Of a stretch of DNA of 64,000 nt, positions 1-9,164 are shown one piece after another. Made by a program: the position numbers and the translations under genes. The DNA is from Herbaspirillum robiniae. GTDB taxonomy: Bacteria; Pseudomonadota; Gammaproteobacteria; Burkholderiales; Burkholderiaceae_D. Location: the NCBI RefSeq assembly GCF_002213415.1, contig NZ_NJGU01000005.1, forward strand, positions 186,001 to 250,000, given 5' to 3'. Each line of letters starts with the position of its first letter. The first letter of the stretch is position 1. The notes under the pieces are model-generated. The model worked only from the letters and a program-made list of their open reading frames with translations, was not told the origin of the DNA and ran no database searches.

Positions 1-413
1 GCGTCCTGGGCGCTGGTGTCGGTCAGGCCGCGGTCAACCACCGTCACGTAGATGCCCTTGGCCTTGACCTGGGCCACCGGCTTGGTCAGCGCCGCCGACT
101 CGAAGGGGAAGATCACCAGCGTGGTGATCTTGTTGACCGTGACCAGGTCCTGCAGCTGGTTGGCCTGCTCGGGCGCGCCGCCGGCGGTCTTGACGATGAC
201 CTGCAGGCCCGGGTGGGCCTTCTCCAGATCCTTCTTGGCCTGGTTGGCCCAGTACACGATGCCGGCCGTGAAGCTGTGCGTGGCCGAGGGAATGGCCACG
301 CCGACCACCACCTTGTCGGCCTGCGCCAGCGCCGGACCGGTCAGCGCCAGCGCAACTGCGGCGCCCATGGCTGAGAGAGCGAGGCGGCGGGTGAAAGAAA
401 GCTTGCTGTTCAT
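1..413 (-). CDS. sugar ABC transporter periplasmic substrate-binding protein (partial, 3' end outside window)
   Basis: The visible 137 codons start with a typical signal peptide: a basic [10 protein letters not shown] start, a hydrophobic core and an ALAQA-type cleavage site near residue 31. A type I periplasmic-binding fold follows ([14 protein letters not shown], then [22 protein letters not shown]), as in ribose/galactose-type binding proteins (RbsB class). The start has a good GGAGA ribosome-binding site about 7 bases upstream. It is the last visible gene of a minus-strand operon with a permease, a two-domain ATPase and a ROK regulator, so it should capture a sugar or sugar-like ligand in the periplasm. 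The ligand cannot be read from the sequence. The C-terminal half lies beyond position 1. Confidence 0.88.
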   Translation of the reverse strand, partial: MNSKLSFTRRLALSAMGAAVALALTGPALAQADKVVVGVAIPSATHSFTAGIVYWANQAKKDLEKAHPGLQVIVKTAGGAPEQANQLQDLVTVNKITTLVIFPFESAALTKPVAQVKAKGIYVTVVDRGLTDTSAQD

Positions 414-576
414 GCGTTGTCTCCTGTTGTTTTTTAAAAAGGCCATGAAAACCGACCGGTTGGGGAACACACTGACAAACTGAAACCGTTCACGGGACGC
501 TCCCGACTGCGCCTGCTCCCGTTGCCGCCTGCTGCGGACACGGTGCGAAGCGAAGATCGGAAAGCCCCGAACGGCC

Positions 577-1599
577 TCACCTCCTGCCACGCTGCATGAA
601 GGCCACCGCGATGATCACGAAGCCCTGCACCGCCGCGTTCAGGTACACGCTGATGATGCTGCTGAGATTGAGGATGTTGCTGATGACCGAGAGCAGGATG
701 GCGCCCACCACCGTGCCGGTGATGCTGCCCGCCCCGCCCTTCAGTACCGTGCCGCCCACGATCACCGCGGCGATCGCTTCCAGCTCCCACAGCAGGCCGG
801 TGGTCGGCGACGCCGAACCCAGGCGCGGCACATAGAGCAGCGTGGCGATGCCCACGCAGACCCCGAGCAGCATGTAGGTGATGATCTTGATCCTGTGCAC
901 GTCGACCGCGGCGTACTGCGCCACCTGTTCGTTGGAACCGATCGCCTGCACGTAGCGGCCATAGGCGGTACGGTTGAGGATCACGCCGCCCAGCAGCGCC
1001 ACCAGCAGGAACACCCAAACCGGGATCGGCACCCCCAGCAGGTTGGCGTAGTACACCGGGCTGTAGATGTCCGACAGATCGTTCTCCAGCGTGATGGCGC
1101 CGCCGTTGGAAAAATAGGTCAGGTAGGCGCGGAAGATGCCCAGCGTGCCCAGCGTCACGATGAAGGGTTCGATGCGCCCCTTGGTGATCAGCAGGCCGTG
1201 CACCAGGCCGAATACCGCGCCCAGCACCACGGCCAGCAGCATGCCTGCCGCCACGGCGGCGATCGGCGAGCCCAGCAGCGGCGCCATGGCGTTCATGAAC
1301 AGGATCACCGAGCCCGCGATCAGCGCCGCCATCGACCCCACCGACAAATCGATGCCGCCCGAGATGATGACGAAGCACATGCCCACCGCGATGATGCCGA
1401 TGAAGGCGGTGCGTGTGAGCACGTTCATCACGTTGTCGTAGGTGGCGAAATTGCTGTTGAGCAGGGTGCCGGCGATGCACAGCAGCACCAGGCCGATGAC
1501 GGGGCCGAATCCGTGCAGCCGGCCCCACCAGCCGGCCACGTCGGCGGCACGCGGATGGGAGCGGGGAACGGCGGCGTTTTCAGCGGGTACCTGTGGCAT
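577..1599 (-). CDS. sugar ABC transporter permease (RbsC/BPD_transp_2 family)
   Basis: A 340-residue multi-spanning inner-membrane protein of the ribose/xylose permease family. It carries the family hallmark [10 protein letters not shown] after the second or third membrane segment and the late [16 protein letters not shown] motif. The first 27 residues are cytoplasmic and Pro/Ala-rich. The start is supported by GAGGAG nine bases upstream, and the gene overlaps the upstream ATPase gene by 20 bases, which indicates translational coupling. It should form the membrane channel for the binding protein and ATPase encoded beside it. The substrate is unknown; the ROK regulator in the operon suggests a sugar. 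Confidence 0.92.
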   Translation of the reverse strand: MPQVPAENAAVPRSHPRAADVAGWWGRLHGFGPVIGLVLLCIAGTLLNSNFATYDNVMNVLTRTAFIGIIAVGMCFVIISGGIDLSVGSMAALIAGSVILFMNAMAPLLGSPIAAVAAGMLLAVVLGAVFGLVHGLLITKGRIEPFIVTLGTLGIFRAYLTYFSNGGAITLENDLSDIYSPVYYANLLGVPIPVWVFLLVALLGGVILNRTAYGRYVQAIGSNEQVAQYAAVDVHRIKIITYMLLGVCVGIATLLYVPRLGSASPTTGLLWELEAIAAVIVGGTVLKGGAGSITGTVVGAILLSVISNILNLSSIISVYLNAAVQGFVIIAVAFMQRGRR

Positions 1600-3067
1600 G
1601 AACGATCAACTCCTCTTCGGTCAGGTGGGGCGCTTGCAGCGTGGTTTGCAGTCGGCCGGCGCGCATCACCGCGACGCGGTGGCACAGGCCGATCAGCTCC
1701 ATCAGTTCGGATGAAATCACGATCACCGCCAGGCCCTGCGCCGCCAGGCGCTGCACCAGGTGGTAGATCTCGCGCTTGGCGCCGACGTCCACGCCGCGCG
1801 TGGGCTCGTCGAGCACCACGACCGAGGGGCCGGGATGCAGCACCTTGGCCAGCGCCAGTTTTTGCTGGTTGCCGCCGGACAGCGAAGAGGCGCGCACCTC
1901 CAGCGAACCGGTGCGTATGCCGAACTCCTGCACCGCGTCGCGCAGCGCCGCCTCTTCGCCGGCCGGACGCAGCCAGGGACTGGCGTAGCGCTCCAGCGCC
2001 ATCAGCGTGAGATTGGGGCGCAAGCCGAAATGCACGTGCAAGCCCTTGCCCTTGCGGTCTTCGCTGAGATAGGTGAGGCCGTGGCGCGCCGCGTCGCGCG
2101 GGCTCCTGACCTGCACCGGCTGGCCGGCCAGCTCCAGCTCGCCGGCGGTGCGTGGCCGCAGGCCCAGCAAGCCCTCGAACAGTTCGGTGCGACCGGCGCC
2201 GACCAGGCCGGCAAAGCCCAGGATCTCGCCGCGCCGCACCTCGAAATCGATGTCCTCGGCCCAGCCCGGCACCGTCAGGCCGCGCACGCGCATGGCCGGC
2301 GCGCCGTCCGGCGCCGGCAGTTTTTCCGGGAACAGGTCGGCCAGTTCGCGCCCCACCATCAGGTTGGCCATCTGCCGCCGCGTGACCGAGGCCGTCGCTT
2401 CGCGCGCCACCAGCTGGCCGTCGCGCATCACGATCACCTCGTCGGTGGTGCGTTCCACCTCGTCCAGTTTGTGCGAGATGTAGATGATGGTCACGCCCGC
2501 CGCCTTGAGCCCGGCCATCAGCGCAAACAGGCGTTCGGTCTCGCCCGGCGTCAGCGTGGCGGTGGGCTCGTCCATGATGAGCAGGCGCGCATGGCGGGCC
2601 AGGGCGCGGGCGATCTCCACCAGCTGCTTCTCGGCCACGATCAGCTTGCGCACGCGGGTGTCGGGATCCAGCGGCAAGCCGACCTTGGCCAGCGCCGCGC
2701 GGGTCTGCTCGCGCATGGCGCGGTCGTCGAGGAACAGGCCCTTGCGGATCTCGTGCCCGAGGAAGATGTTCTGGGCGATCGTAAGGTCTTCGGCCAGGTT
2801 GAACTCCTGGTGGATCAGCACGATGCCCTGCGCCTCGGCCGCGCGCGAACCGCCGGCGGGCGCGCGCACCGCGCCGTCGATGAGGATCTCGCCTGTGGTC
2901 GGGCTTTCATAACCTGCGAGGATCTTCATCAGCGTGGACTTGCCCGCGCCGTTCTCGCCCAGCAAGCCGTACACGCGGCCCGGCTGCAGCGCGAAACCCA
3001 CGCCATGCAGCACGCGCACCGGGCCGTACTCCTTGGTCACATTGCGGAACTCGACGGCGACGCTCAT
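1580..3067 (-). CDS. sugar ABC transporter ATP-binding protein (two-domain, RbsA/MglA type)
   Basis: Reading from the ATG at 3067 gives 495 residues starting [15 protein letters not shown]. There are two nucleotide-binding domains, as in RbsA/MglA. The first has Walker [10 protein letters not shown] and Walker [12 protein letters not shown]. The second begins near [21 protein letters not shown], a degenerate Walker A typical of the family, and has the signature LSGGNQQK followed by [13 protein letters not shown]. The start overlaps the stop of the ROK gene in an ATGA arrangement, so a much longer upstream-extended reading frame is rejected. It powers uptake through the adjoining permease. Confidence 0.94.
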   Translation of the reverse strand: MSVAVEFRNVTKEYGPVRVLHGVGFALQPGRVYGLLGENGAGKSTLMKILAGYESPTTGEILIDGAVRAPAGGSRAAEAQGIVLIHQEFNLAEDLTIAQNIFLGHEIRKGLFLDDRAMREQTRAALAKVGLPLDPDTRVRKLIVAEKQLVEIARALARHARLLIMDEPTATLTPGETERLFALMAGLKAAGVTIIYISHKLDEVERTTDEVIVMRDGQLVAREATASVTRRQMANLMVGRELADLFPEKLPAPDGAPAMRVRGLTVPGWAEDIDFEVRRGEILGFAGLVGAGRTELFEGLLGLRPRTAGELELAGQPVQVRSPRDAARHGLTYLSEDRKGKGLHVHFGLRPNLTLMALERYASPWLRPAGEEAALRDAVQEFGIRTGSLEVRASSLSGGNQQKLALAKVLHPGPSVVVLDEPTRGVDVGAKREIYHLVQRLAAQGLAVIVISSELMELIGLCHRVAVMRAGRLQTTLQAPHLTEEELIVHATGTR

Positions 3068-4296
3068 GGCGCGTCCCCTCCCGCGCTGGCCATGCTCTCC
3101 TGCATCGCCAGCACGCCGGCGCCCACTACACCGGCATCGTCGGCCAGCGGCGCGTACTGGATCTCCAGATGGCGGGTCGAGAGCGCCAGCGAGCGGTGAT
3201 ACACGCTCTGGCGCACCGACGCCAGGAACAGCGGCCCCATGTCGGCGACCCGTCCGGTGATGAACACATGCGAAGGATTGAAGAAATTGACGATGGACGC
3301 CAGCATCTGCCCCACCAGGTTGCCGGCGCGCTGGATGATGGCATTGGCCGCCACATCGCCGGTGCGGCTGGCCTGGGCCACGTCCTCCGGCGTCAGGGTG
3401 CCGCTGGCCTGCAACCGCTCGGCCAGCACCTCGCTCTCGCCGCGCTGCGCCGCCTCGATCGCCATGCGCGCCATCGCGGGCGCCGCCGCCATCGCCTCCA
3501 CGCATCCCTGGTTCCCGCAATGGCAGCGCGGTCCGGCCTGGTCCACGCAGATGTGACCGACGTCGCCGGCCGAGCCATTGGCGCCGCGATACACCTGGCC
3601 GTGGCACACGATGCCGCAGCCGATGCCGGTGCCGACCTTGATCACCAGGAAATTGGGCAGGTTGCGCTGCAGGCGGTACATCTCGCCCAGCGCCATCAGG
3701 TTGACGTCGTTGTCGACGAACACCGGCGCGGTGAATGCCTCGCGCAGATAATCGCGGATGGAAAAACCGTCCCAGCCGGGCATCAGCGGCGGATTGACCA
3801 ACTGGCCGCTGGCGAAGTCCACCGGCCCGGGCACGCCCATGCCGATGGCGATGACCTTCGACGCCGGCAGGCCGCAGCGCGCCATCAGCTCCCGCATCAG
3901 GCCGCGCAGCCGCGCCAGGATCACGCCCGGCCCCTGGCGCACGTCGATGGTTTCGCGGTGGCGCGCCAGCAAGGTCATGTCGGGCCGCATGATGGCCACC
4001 TGCATGCTGGTGGCGCCCAGGTCGGCGCCGATCACCACGCCCAGGGTTTCGCTCAGGCGCAGCGTCTCGGCGCGACGGCCGCCGGAAGACTCCTGCAGCC
4101 CGACTTCGTCGAGCAGCCCTTCGTCCAGCAGGGCCGCCACCATGGCGTTGGCCTTGCTCTTGGAATAAGCCAGGCGCTGCGCCAACGCATGGCGGGATGC
4201 GCCGGCCGACCAGAAAATGGTCTGCAAGACGTCAAGGTCTTCGGTGCCGCAGTTTTGCCAGCGTGCCAAGGCTTGTCTCCTGTCATGGCGCATCAT
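3064..4296 (-). CDS. ROK-family transcriptional regulator (NagC/Mlc/XylR-like)
   Basis: An N-terminal winged helix-turn-helix (about residues 22-65, ending in GLLDEVG) is followed by a ROK sugar-kinase fold. ROK features include VIGADLGATSM, FVDNDVNLMALGE and the zinc-binding CHCGNQGCVEA motif. It heads the operon with the sugar ABC genes, so it is probably their ligand-responsive repressor. Start choice is open. ATGs at 4296 and 4293 have only a weak AAGG upstream, while a TTG at 4269 lies seven bases after a perfect AGGAG. The protein may therefore be 401 residues, starting at LARWQNCG. The four-base overlap with the ATPase gene suggests coupled translation. Confidence 0.9.
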   Translation of the reverse strand: MMRHDRRQALARWQNCGTEDLDVLQTIFWSAGASRHALAQRLAYSKSKANAMVAALLDEGLLDEVGLQESSGGRRAETLRLSETLGVVIGADLGATSMQVAIMRPDMTLLARHRETIDVRQGPGVILARLRGLMRELMARCGLPASKVIAIGMGVPGPVDFASGQLVNPPLMPGWDGFSIRDYLREAFTAPVFVDNDVNLMALGEMYRLQRNLPNFLVIKVGTGIGCGIVCHGQVYRGANGSAGDVGHICVDQAGPRCHCGNQGCVEAMAAAPAMARMAIEAAQRGESEVLAERLQASGTLTPEDVAQASRTGDVAANAIIQRAGNLVGQMLASIVNFFNPSHVFITGRVADMGPLFLASVRQSVYHRSLALSTRHLEIQYAPLADDAGVVGAGVLAMQESMASAGGDAP

Positions 4297-4406
4297 CGCG
4301 TGCGCCTTGCAGGAATACTATGAGGTCATCTTTGACTTATCAAGTCGGAACTTAGACCTAAAACAGGTCAATGTAGGCGTGGCGACGATATGCATTGCCC
4401 GGCCCG

Positions 4407-5324
4407 CTAACGCAGCCTGGCCAGTCCGTTCTGGATGCGGATGATGTCGATCAGCTTGCGCAAGGCCGGATGCGCGTGACGCCGGCTGCTGTAGTACATG
4501 TGGAAAGGTTCGCTGGGAGCGGCGAACTCCGGCAGGACGACCTCCAGCGATCCCTCTTCGATTTCCTTGGCTATCCTTGCCTCCAGCAGGTAGGCGATGC
4601 CCACGCCGGCCTTGGCGGCGGTGATGGTGGCGGCCGTATTGTTGATCGTCACCAGCCCGGGCACCCGGATGCGCTGCTTGCCCTTGCCTTTCCCGAACTC
4701 CCATTTGTAGCTGGAATTGTCGCCCAGGAGCAGCTGCAGGCAATTGTGCTGCGCCAGGTCTTCCAGCTGCGCGGGACGGCCATGTTGTTCAAGGTAGCGC
4801 GGAGCCGCCGCCGCCACCCATTTGTGGCCCCGGGTCAGCGGCGCGGCCACCATGCCCTCGGGCACGTAATGGCCGTAACGGATGCCGGCGTCATAGCCTT
4901 CGCTGACGATGTCGATCGGCTTGTCATCGACCACGATGGTCAGCTTGACGCCCGGGCATTGCCTCACGAACTCGGGCAGCGCCGGGTCGATCAGCAGGTG
5001 GGCCGCGTCGGCGAAGACATTGACGCGCAGTTCGCCCAGGCTGCCGGCGGCGGAAGTCTCGAGCCTGCCCAGCGCGGCGCCGATCTTCTCGAACCCCTCC
5101 TCCAGCTGCAACGCCAGCGCCATCCCGACGGCGGTGGCCGACACCGCGCGACTTGAGCGGTACAACAGCTGAGCTGACAACTTCTCCTCCAGCCGTTTCA
5201 TGGCGTGGCTGGTAGCCGACGGGGTCAATCCCAGCTGGATCGCGGCCGCCTTGAAACTCCCCGCGCGCAGGATGGTGACAAACACGCGCAGGTCCGAAAA
5301 ATCGACATGGTCCAGCAACGACAT
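4407..5324 (-). CDS. LysR-family transcriptional regulator
   Basis: A 305-residue LysR protein. The helix-turn-helix spans about residues 8-65 (DLRVFVTILRAGSFKAAAIQLGLTPSATSHAMKRLEEKL) with variations usual for the family. The effector domain contains LTIVVDDKPIDIVSEGYDAGIRYG. It is of the CrgA/YafC-like subgroup that often neighbours aldo/keto reductases or other redox enzymes. It is transcribed divergently from the aldo/keto reductase gene at 5467, with 142 bases between the start codons, so it most likely regulates that gene. The effector is unknown. Confidence 0.9.
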   Translation of the reverse strand: MSLLDHVDFSDLRVFVTILRAGSFKAAAIQLGLTPSATSHAMKRLEEKLSAQLLYRSSRAVSATAVGMALALQLEEGFEKIGAALGRLETSAAGSLGELRVNVFADAAHLLIDPALPEFVRQCPGVKLTIVVDDKPIDIVSEGYDAGIRYGHYVPEGMVAAPLTRGHKWVAAAAPRYLEQHGRPAQLEDLAQHNCLQLLLGDNSSYKWEFGKGKGKQRIRVPGLVTINNTAATITAAKAGVGIAYLLEARIAKEIEEGSLEVVLPEFAAPSEPFHMYYSSRRHAHPALRKLIDIIRIQNGLARLR

Positions 5325-5466
5325 GGATGAATCCCAATCACTTCATGAATTAACCATGCTCATGTTAAACCAAGAGCGCCGCGCCGCAGCGCGAGGTATA
5401 AATGCAGGCTGGCCGCCGGCAACGCCGGCGCATGGTTTAGGCCCCAACGCAAAGGAATCCATCAGC
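5325..5466. promoter_or_regulatory. divergent LysR / aldo-keto reductase promoter region
   Basis: This short intergenic space must hold both divergent promoters. A TATAAAT stretch at 5397-5403 is a plausible -10 for the plus-strand reductase. The AT-rich block around 5341-5371, with repeated CATGAATTAA / CATGTTAA elements, is the likely LysR binding region. The reductase start has AAAGGA about ten bases upstream. Assignments are by inspection only. Confidence 0.4.
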
Positions 5467-6453
5467 ATGAAATTGAGAAGCTTCGGCCGCACCGGCGTCG
5501 ACGTATCGGAAATCGGCTTCGGCGCATGGGCCATCGGCGGCGCCTGGGGAGACGTCTCCAGCCAGGACGCCAAGGCCGCCTTGCACGCGGCGCTCGATGC
5601 CGGCGTGTCGTTCATCGACACCGCCGATGTGTATGGCGACGGACGCTCGGAGCAGCTCATCGCCGAGGTCCTCAAGGAACGGGGCGGCGCGCGGCCGTTC
5701 GTGGCGACCAAAGCCGGTCGCCGTTTGTCGCCGCATGTGGCCGCCGGATATACGCGGGAGAACCTCACCGCATTCGTCGAGCGCTCGCTGGCCAATCTGA
5801 AGACGGATTGCCTGGACCTGGTCCAGCTGCATTGCCCGCCGCCGGAAGTCTATTACCAGCAGGAAGTCTTCGGCCACATGGACGGCCTGGTCGCTGCGGG
5901 AAAAATACGCCACTACGGCGTCTCGGTGGAGAAGGTGGAAGAGGCGCTCAAGGCGATCGAATACCCCAACGTCAAATCCATCCAGATCATCTTCAACATC
6001 TTCCGCCAGCGCCCGGCGGCGCTGTTCCTGGAAGAAGCGAAACGCCGCAACATCGCCGTCATCGCGCGCGTCCCGCTGGCCTCGGGGCTCTTGACCGGGA
6101 AGATGTCGGCCGGCACCACGTTCGCCGCCGACGACCATCGCAACTTCAACCGCCACGGAGAAGCCTTCGACGTGGGCGAGACCTTCTCGGGCGTGCCCTA
6201 CGAGGTGGCATTGGCGTCCGTCGACAAGATCCGCAAGCTGGTGCCGGACGGCGTGCCGATGGCCCAGTTCGCGCTGCGCTGGATCCTGATGGAGCACGGC
6301 GTGACGACGGTCATCCCCGGCGCCAGGAACGTGCAGCAGGCCGAATCGAACAGCGCCGCAAGCGCATTGCCGGCGATCCCGGCGCAGGTGATGCAGGCGC
6401 TGCAGCAGATCTACCTGCACGACATCGCGCCGTACGTTCATCAACGCTGGTGA
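5467..6453 (+). CDS. aldo/keto reductase
   Basis: A 328-residue member of the aldo/keto reductase superfamily starting MKLRSFGRTGVDVSEIGFGAW. The catalytic tetrad is visible: Asp51, Tyr56 (in FIDTADVYGDG), Lys82 (VATKAGR) and His122 (LVQLHCPPPEVY). Late ARWILMEHGVTTVIPGA-like sequence (ALRWILMEHG) forms the NADP-binding end. The ATG at 5467, with AAAGGA upstream, was chosen over a longer reading frame that would run into the divergent promoter. The next gene (sugar dehydrogenase) follows after 43 bases, so they may be cotranscribed. It probably acts on a sugar or small aldehyde; the substrate is unknown. Confidence 0.9.
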   Translation: MKLRSFGRTGVDVSEIGFGAWAIGGAWGDVSSQDAKAALHAALDAGVSFIDTADVYGDGRSEQLIAEVLKERGGARPFVATKAGRRLSPHVAAGYTRENLTAFVERSLANLKTDCLDLVQLHCPPPEVYYQQEVFGHMDGLVAAGKIRHYGVSVEKVEEALKAIEYPNVKSIQIIFNIFRQRPAALFLEEAKRRNIAVIARVPLASGLLTGKMSAGTTFAADDHRNFNRHGEAFDVGETFSGVPYEVALASVDKIRKLVPDGVPMAQFALRWILMEHGVTTVIPGARNVQQAESNSAASALPAIPAQVMQALQQIYLHDIAPYVHQRW

Positions 6454-6496
6454 TGCGCGCACGCAGCCAACGACTCCAACCGAACCAGGAAAAATC

Positions 6497-7420
6497 ATGC
6501 AAGCGATAAAACTCGCCATCGCCGGCGTCGGCAAAATCGTCTACGACCAGCACCTTCCGGCCGTTCTGGGCAACAAGGATTTTGAGCTGGTTGCGACAGC
6601 CAGCCGCAACAATACGATCGACGGGGTGCAGGGGTTCAGGCACATCGAAGAGATGCTCGCGTCGCGCCCGGACATCGATGCGGTGTCCCTGTGCATGCCG
6701 CCGCAGTACCGCTATGAAGCGGCGCGCCTGGCGATTCGCGCCGGCAAGAGCGTCTTCCTGGAAAAGCCGCCGGGCGCCACGCTGTCCGAGGTCGAGTCCC
6801 TGCGCGAACTGGCGGCCGCGCACGCCGTCACGCTCTTCGCCAGCTGGCACTCGCGCCATGCGCCGGCGGTGCAAGTCTTGAAGGACTACCTGCGCGAACA
6901 CCCGCCGCGGCAAGTCAAGGTGATCTGGCGGGAAGACGTGCGCCACTGGCACCCCGACCAGGAGTGGATCTGGCAGCCGGGCGGGCTCGGCGTCTTCGAT
7001 CCGGGCATCAATGCGCTGTCGATTGTCACCGAGATCCTTCCGGAAGAAATCTTCCTGCGCCAGGCCGCGCTGGAATTCCCCGCCAACCGGCAGACCCCGA
7101 TTGCGGCGCAACTGTCGTTCACCGACGCCGCGGGAACGGACGTGCAGGCCGACTTCGACTGGCGGCAGACCGGGGAGCAGACATGGGACATCCTGGTCGA
7201 CACCGGCGACGCCCACCTCCATCTCAAGAAGGGAGGGCATGAGCTCTGGATCAACCAGGCGCAGCGCGAGCTGCCCGTCGAAGGAGAATACCCTTCGCTC
7301 TACAGGCACTTCTCCGACCTGATCCGACGCCGGAGTTCCGACGTCGACGTGGCGCCGCTGCGCCATGTGGCCGACGCCTTCATGCTGGGGCAGCATATCG
7401 TCACCGATCCGTTCATTTGA
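6497..7420 (+). CDS. Gfo/Idh/MocA-family sugar 1-dehydrogenase (L-arabinose/D-galactose dehydrogenase-like)
   Basis: A 307-residue NAD(P)-dependent oxidoreductase with an N-terminal Rossmann motif (AIAGVGKIVYDQHLPAV) and the family EKPPGATLSEVE motif carrying the catalytic-site lysine. WHSRHAPAV, REDVRHWHPDQEWIWQPGGLGVFDPGINALSIVTEILP and the C-terminal DVDVAPLRHVADAF resemble, from memory, the Azospirillum L-arabinose 1-dehydrogenase and pseudomonad D-galactose 1-dehydrogenases; the long motif quoted is a loose reading of a continuous conserved block. It would oxidise an aldose to its lactone, the first step of a non-phosphorylating pathway. The assignment to one sugar is inference. Confidence 0.82.
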   Translation: MQAIKLAIAGVGKIVYDQHLPAVLGNKDFELVATASRNNTIDGVQGFRHIEEMLASRPDIDAVSLCMPPQYRYEAARLAIRAGKSVFLEKPPGATLSEVESLRELAAAHAVTLFASWHSRHAPAVQVLKDYLREHPPRQVKVIWREDVRHWHPDQEWIWQPGGLGVFDPGINALSIVTEILPEEIFLRQAALEFPANRQTPIAAQLSFTDAAGTDVQADFDWRQTGEQTWDILVDTGDAHLHLKKGGHELWINQAQRELPVEGEYPSLYRHFSDLIRRRSSDVDVAPLRHVADAFMLGQHIVTDPFI

Positions 7421-7571
7421 GGACCGTGCGGATCCTCTGAAAGGGGAGTTGGCGATGTCGCGCGGGCGTGACGATGGCGGCCCGTTGTGCACTGTGCATG
7501 TGGAGTGGCAGCAAGCGGGCCGGCGATCCCGGCGCTGACGCGCCGACGAGGAGGCAGCTGTCGCCGCGCCC

Positions 7572-8033
7572 TCAAACCTCGCCCGGCGAAGCGCGAAAAT
7601 AGGCCGCCATCGCCTCCTGCCAGGGGACGAAATCGACGATCGCGAGAGGCGGCGCCTTCTTCTCCTTCCAGCGTTCGAAGTGATCGACCAGCGCGCTTTC
7701 TTCCGTGTGGACCCGTTCAAACAGGCCGCTGATGCGCGCATCGTCAAACCGCAGGGACTTGTCCTCGCCGTGCAGATGGGACTTGAGGCCCGTCACCCGG
7801 CAAAACTCAATCTCCGCTTCCAGCAGTTGGGCAAACAGCCTTTCGGCAGGCTCCGTCGACATCGCCGCCTGCATGGCGCCGGTCAGTTCTTTCCATACCT
7901 CGTTCTTCTTCTGATGCAGCAGGTCGCATTGCCGCTGTAGCCAATCGAGCGATTGTGCATGCCCCGTGTCCAAATTTCCCCCTTTGGATTCTGATGATTT
8001 CCCCGAAAAAGTCTCTATCAGGACGCTTCCCAC
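7572..8033 (-). CDS. hypothetical protein (helical, 153 aa, GTG start)
   Basis: I do not recognise this protein. It is hydrophilic and mostly helical, rich in Glu, Lys and Leu, with His/Glu pairs (HLHGEDK, RVHTEESALVDHFERW) but no clear hemerythrin pattern. There is no signal peptide or membrane segment. The GTG start at 8033 is supported by GAAAGAAGGG about five bases upstream. It is transcribed divergently from the 8222 gene across a region with three 11-base-spaced direct repeats, so the two may share regulation. It could be a false start with a shorter product. Confidence 0.55.
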   Translation of the reverse strand: MGSVLIETFSGKSSESKGGNLDTGHAQSLDWLQRQCDLLHQKKNEVWKELTGAMQAAMSTEPAERLFAQLLEAEIEFCRVTGLKSHLHGEDKSLRFDDARISGLFERVHTEESALVDHFERWKEKKAPPLAIVDFVPWQEAMAAYFRASPGEV

Positions 8034-8068
8034 CGCGCCCTTCTTTCACGCAATCTTTACATGTCGCA

Positions 8069-8115
8069 CTGACAAAATACTGACGACAAGCTGACAACTC
8101 CGGTCGAAATACGAT
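8069..8115 (+). promoter_or_regulatory. candidate OmpR/PhoB-type response-regulator site and promoter
   Basis: Three direct repeats begin at 8069 (CTGACAA), 8080 (CTGACGA) and 8091 (CTGACAA), exactly 11 bases apart. That spacing is typical of OmpR/PhoB-family regulators. A TACGAT hexamer at 8110-8115 lies 12 bases after the last repeat and could be the -10 box, with the repeats replacing a -35. It would drive the gene starting at 8222. Confidence 0.45.
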
Positions 8116-8221
8116 GCGCGCTCCGGTGAACGGATCAGGAGCGCGATGCGGCAGTCTGCCAGCGAACAAGAAAGCAGCAGTGGTATGCTCTCGTTCCTCA
8201 ATCAAACTAGCAGGGAAAGCG

Positions 8222-8659
8222 ATGAGCAACGTTCTGGCCGTGAGTCTCTATGCGGACAAAGCCCATATCGAGGTATATGTCGAGGCGCTGCGAAAGAGCA
8301 ATTTCACGTTGACGCTCAGCGTCAACGGCAAGGCCAAGATCGGGCCTACCGATGGATTCGCCACGCCCCATGATGCGCTGGATCACGCGCTGACTCACTA
8401 CACGGGCTATCCGCTGACCGGCGTATACGTCGAGGGCGGAAAGGGCACGCTGGAAGCCGGCGCGGCCAATGACTTCGTCCAGAGCGTGGAGAGCAAGGGC
8501 TTGCGGGCGTTCCGCAAGTTCCTGGCCGACCTCGCCGCGCAATACGGCATCGCGCCCGCGAACGAAGCCGAGTACCGGGCCGCCCACACGACCTGGGTGC
8601 ATAAAGGCAGCTTGTTCGACGCTGCCGTGGCCATCAACAGGCGCCGCAACAGTCCCTGA
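8222..8659 (+). CDS. hypothetical protein (145 aa)
   Basis: A small soluble protein of unknown function, starting MSNVLAVSLYADKAHIEVYVEALRKSNF. It shows an alpha/beta pattern and no signal peptide. AGGGA about seven bases upstream fixes the ATG at 8222, and a longer frame to the left is not needed. It lies downstream of a possible response-regulator promoter (8069-8115) and is closed by a strong terminator at 8737-8766, so it is probably monocistronic. Confidence 0.7.
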   Translation: MSNVLAVSLYADKAHIEVYVEALRKSNFTLTLSVNGKAKIGPTDGFATPHDALDHALTHYTGYPLTGVYVEGGKGTLEAGAANDFVQSVESKGLRAFRKFLADLAAQYGIAPANEAEYRAAHTTWVHKGSLFDAAVAINRRRNSP

Positions 8660-8736
8660 TCCGCTCCGTGCCGCGGTGCCTGCCCGGCAACATCCGCCCT
8701 CCGGCTTCTGCCGGAAGCGGACATCGGTGGCACAAG

Positions 8737-8766
8737 AAAAAACGCCCGCATATTGCGGGCGTTTTT
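8737..8766 (+). terminator. Rho-independent terminator
   Basis: Perfect 10-base arms AACGCCCGCA (8741-8750) and TGCGGGCGTT (8754-8763) enclose a TAT loop. An A-run precedes them and a T-run follows, so it can act on both strands. It ends the transcript of the 8222 gene and possibly that of the minus-strand 8925 gene. Confidence 0.85.
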
Positions 8767-8924
8767 GGTTTCAAACTCTGATCTGCAGTGATTGCCGTTC
8801 CGCACTGGATAACGTCCATCACACGCGCAGTCAAACGGTCGTGCCTGTCGACTGTCTCGCAACGAGGCCGATGCCGGTCGCTGCAGCGCTGTTCACCATC
8901 CTGACAACCGGCCGCTCTCTGCCG

Positions 8925-9164
8925 TCACGGGAAGGTCAGGTCCAGGCCGAGCATCCGGCTCAGGAAGAAGGTGATGAGCCCCACGCCCAGCAGCAACACA
9001 ACGAAGATGACGACCACCTTGCCGCTCGCACGCAGCACCGAGCGCGTCTCCTTGCCCTTGCCTTTCTTCCCCTGATCGTAATGCCACTTGATGGCAAAGA
9101 ACATGCCCGTACAAAGCACGATGACCTTGAAGGTGACGAAGATTATTGGGATCCAATCGATCAT
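8925..9164 (-). CDS. small two-helix membrane protein (79 aa)
   Basis: A hypothetical inner-membrane protein with two hydrophobic segments, about residues 5-24 (PIIFVTFKVIVLCTGMFFAI) and 49-69. They are separated by a strongly basic loop (DQGKKGKGKETR) that should face the cytoplasm. The start ATG at 9164 has only a weak GGA upstream. It lies directly downstream of a minus-strand terminator, so it must have its own promoter. No family recognised. Confidence 0.6.
   Translation of the reverse strand: MIDWIPIIFVTFKVIVLCTGMFFAIKWHYDQGKKGKGKETRSVLRASGKVVVIFVVLLLGVGLITFFLSRMLGLDLTFP

Noticed and set aside
1580..3607. A 675-codon frame for the sugar ATPase
   Set aside because: The added N-terminus is antisense-like, low-complexity sequence inside the ROK gene. 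The ATG at 3067 gives the conserved start and an ATGA overlap.
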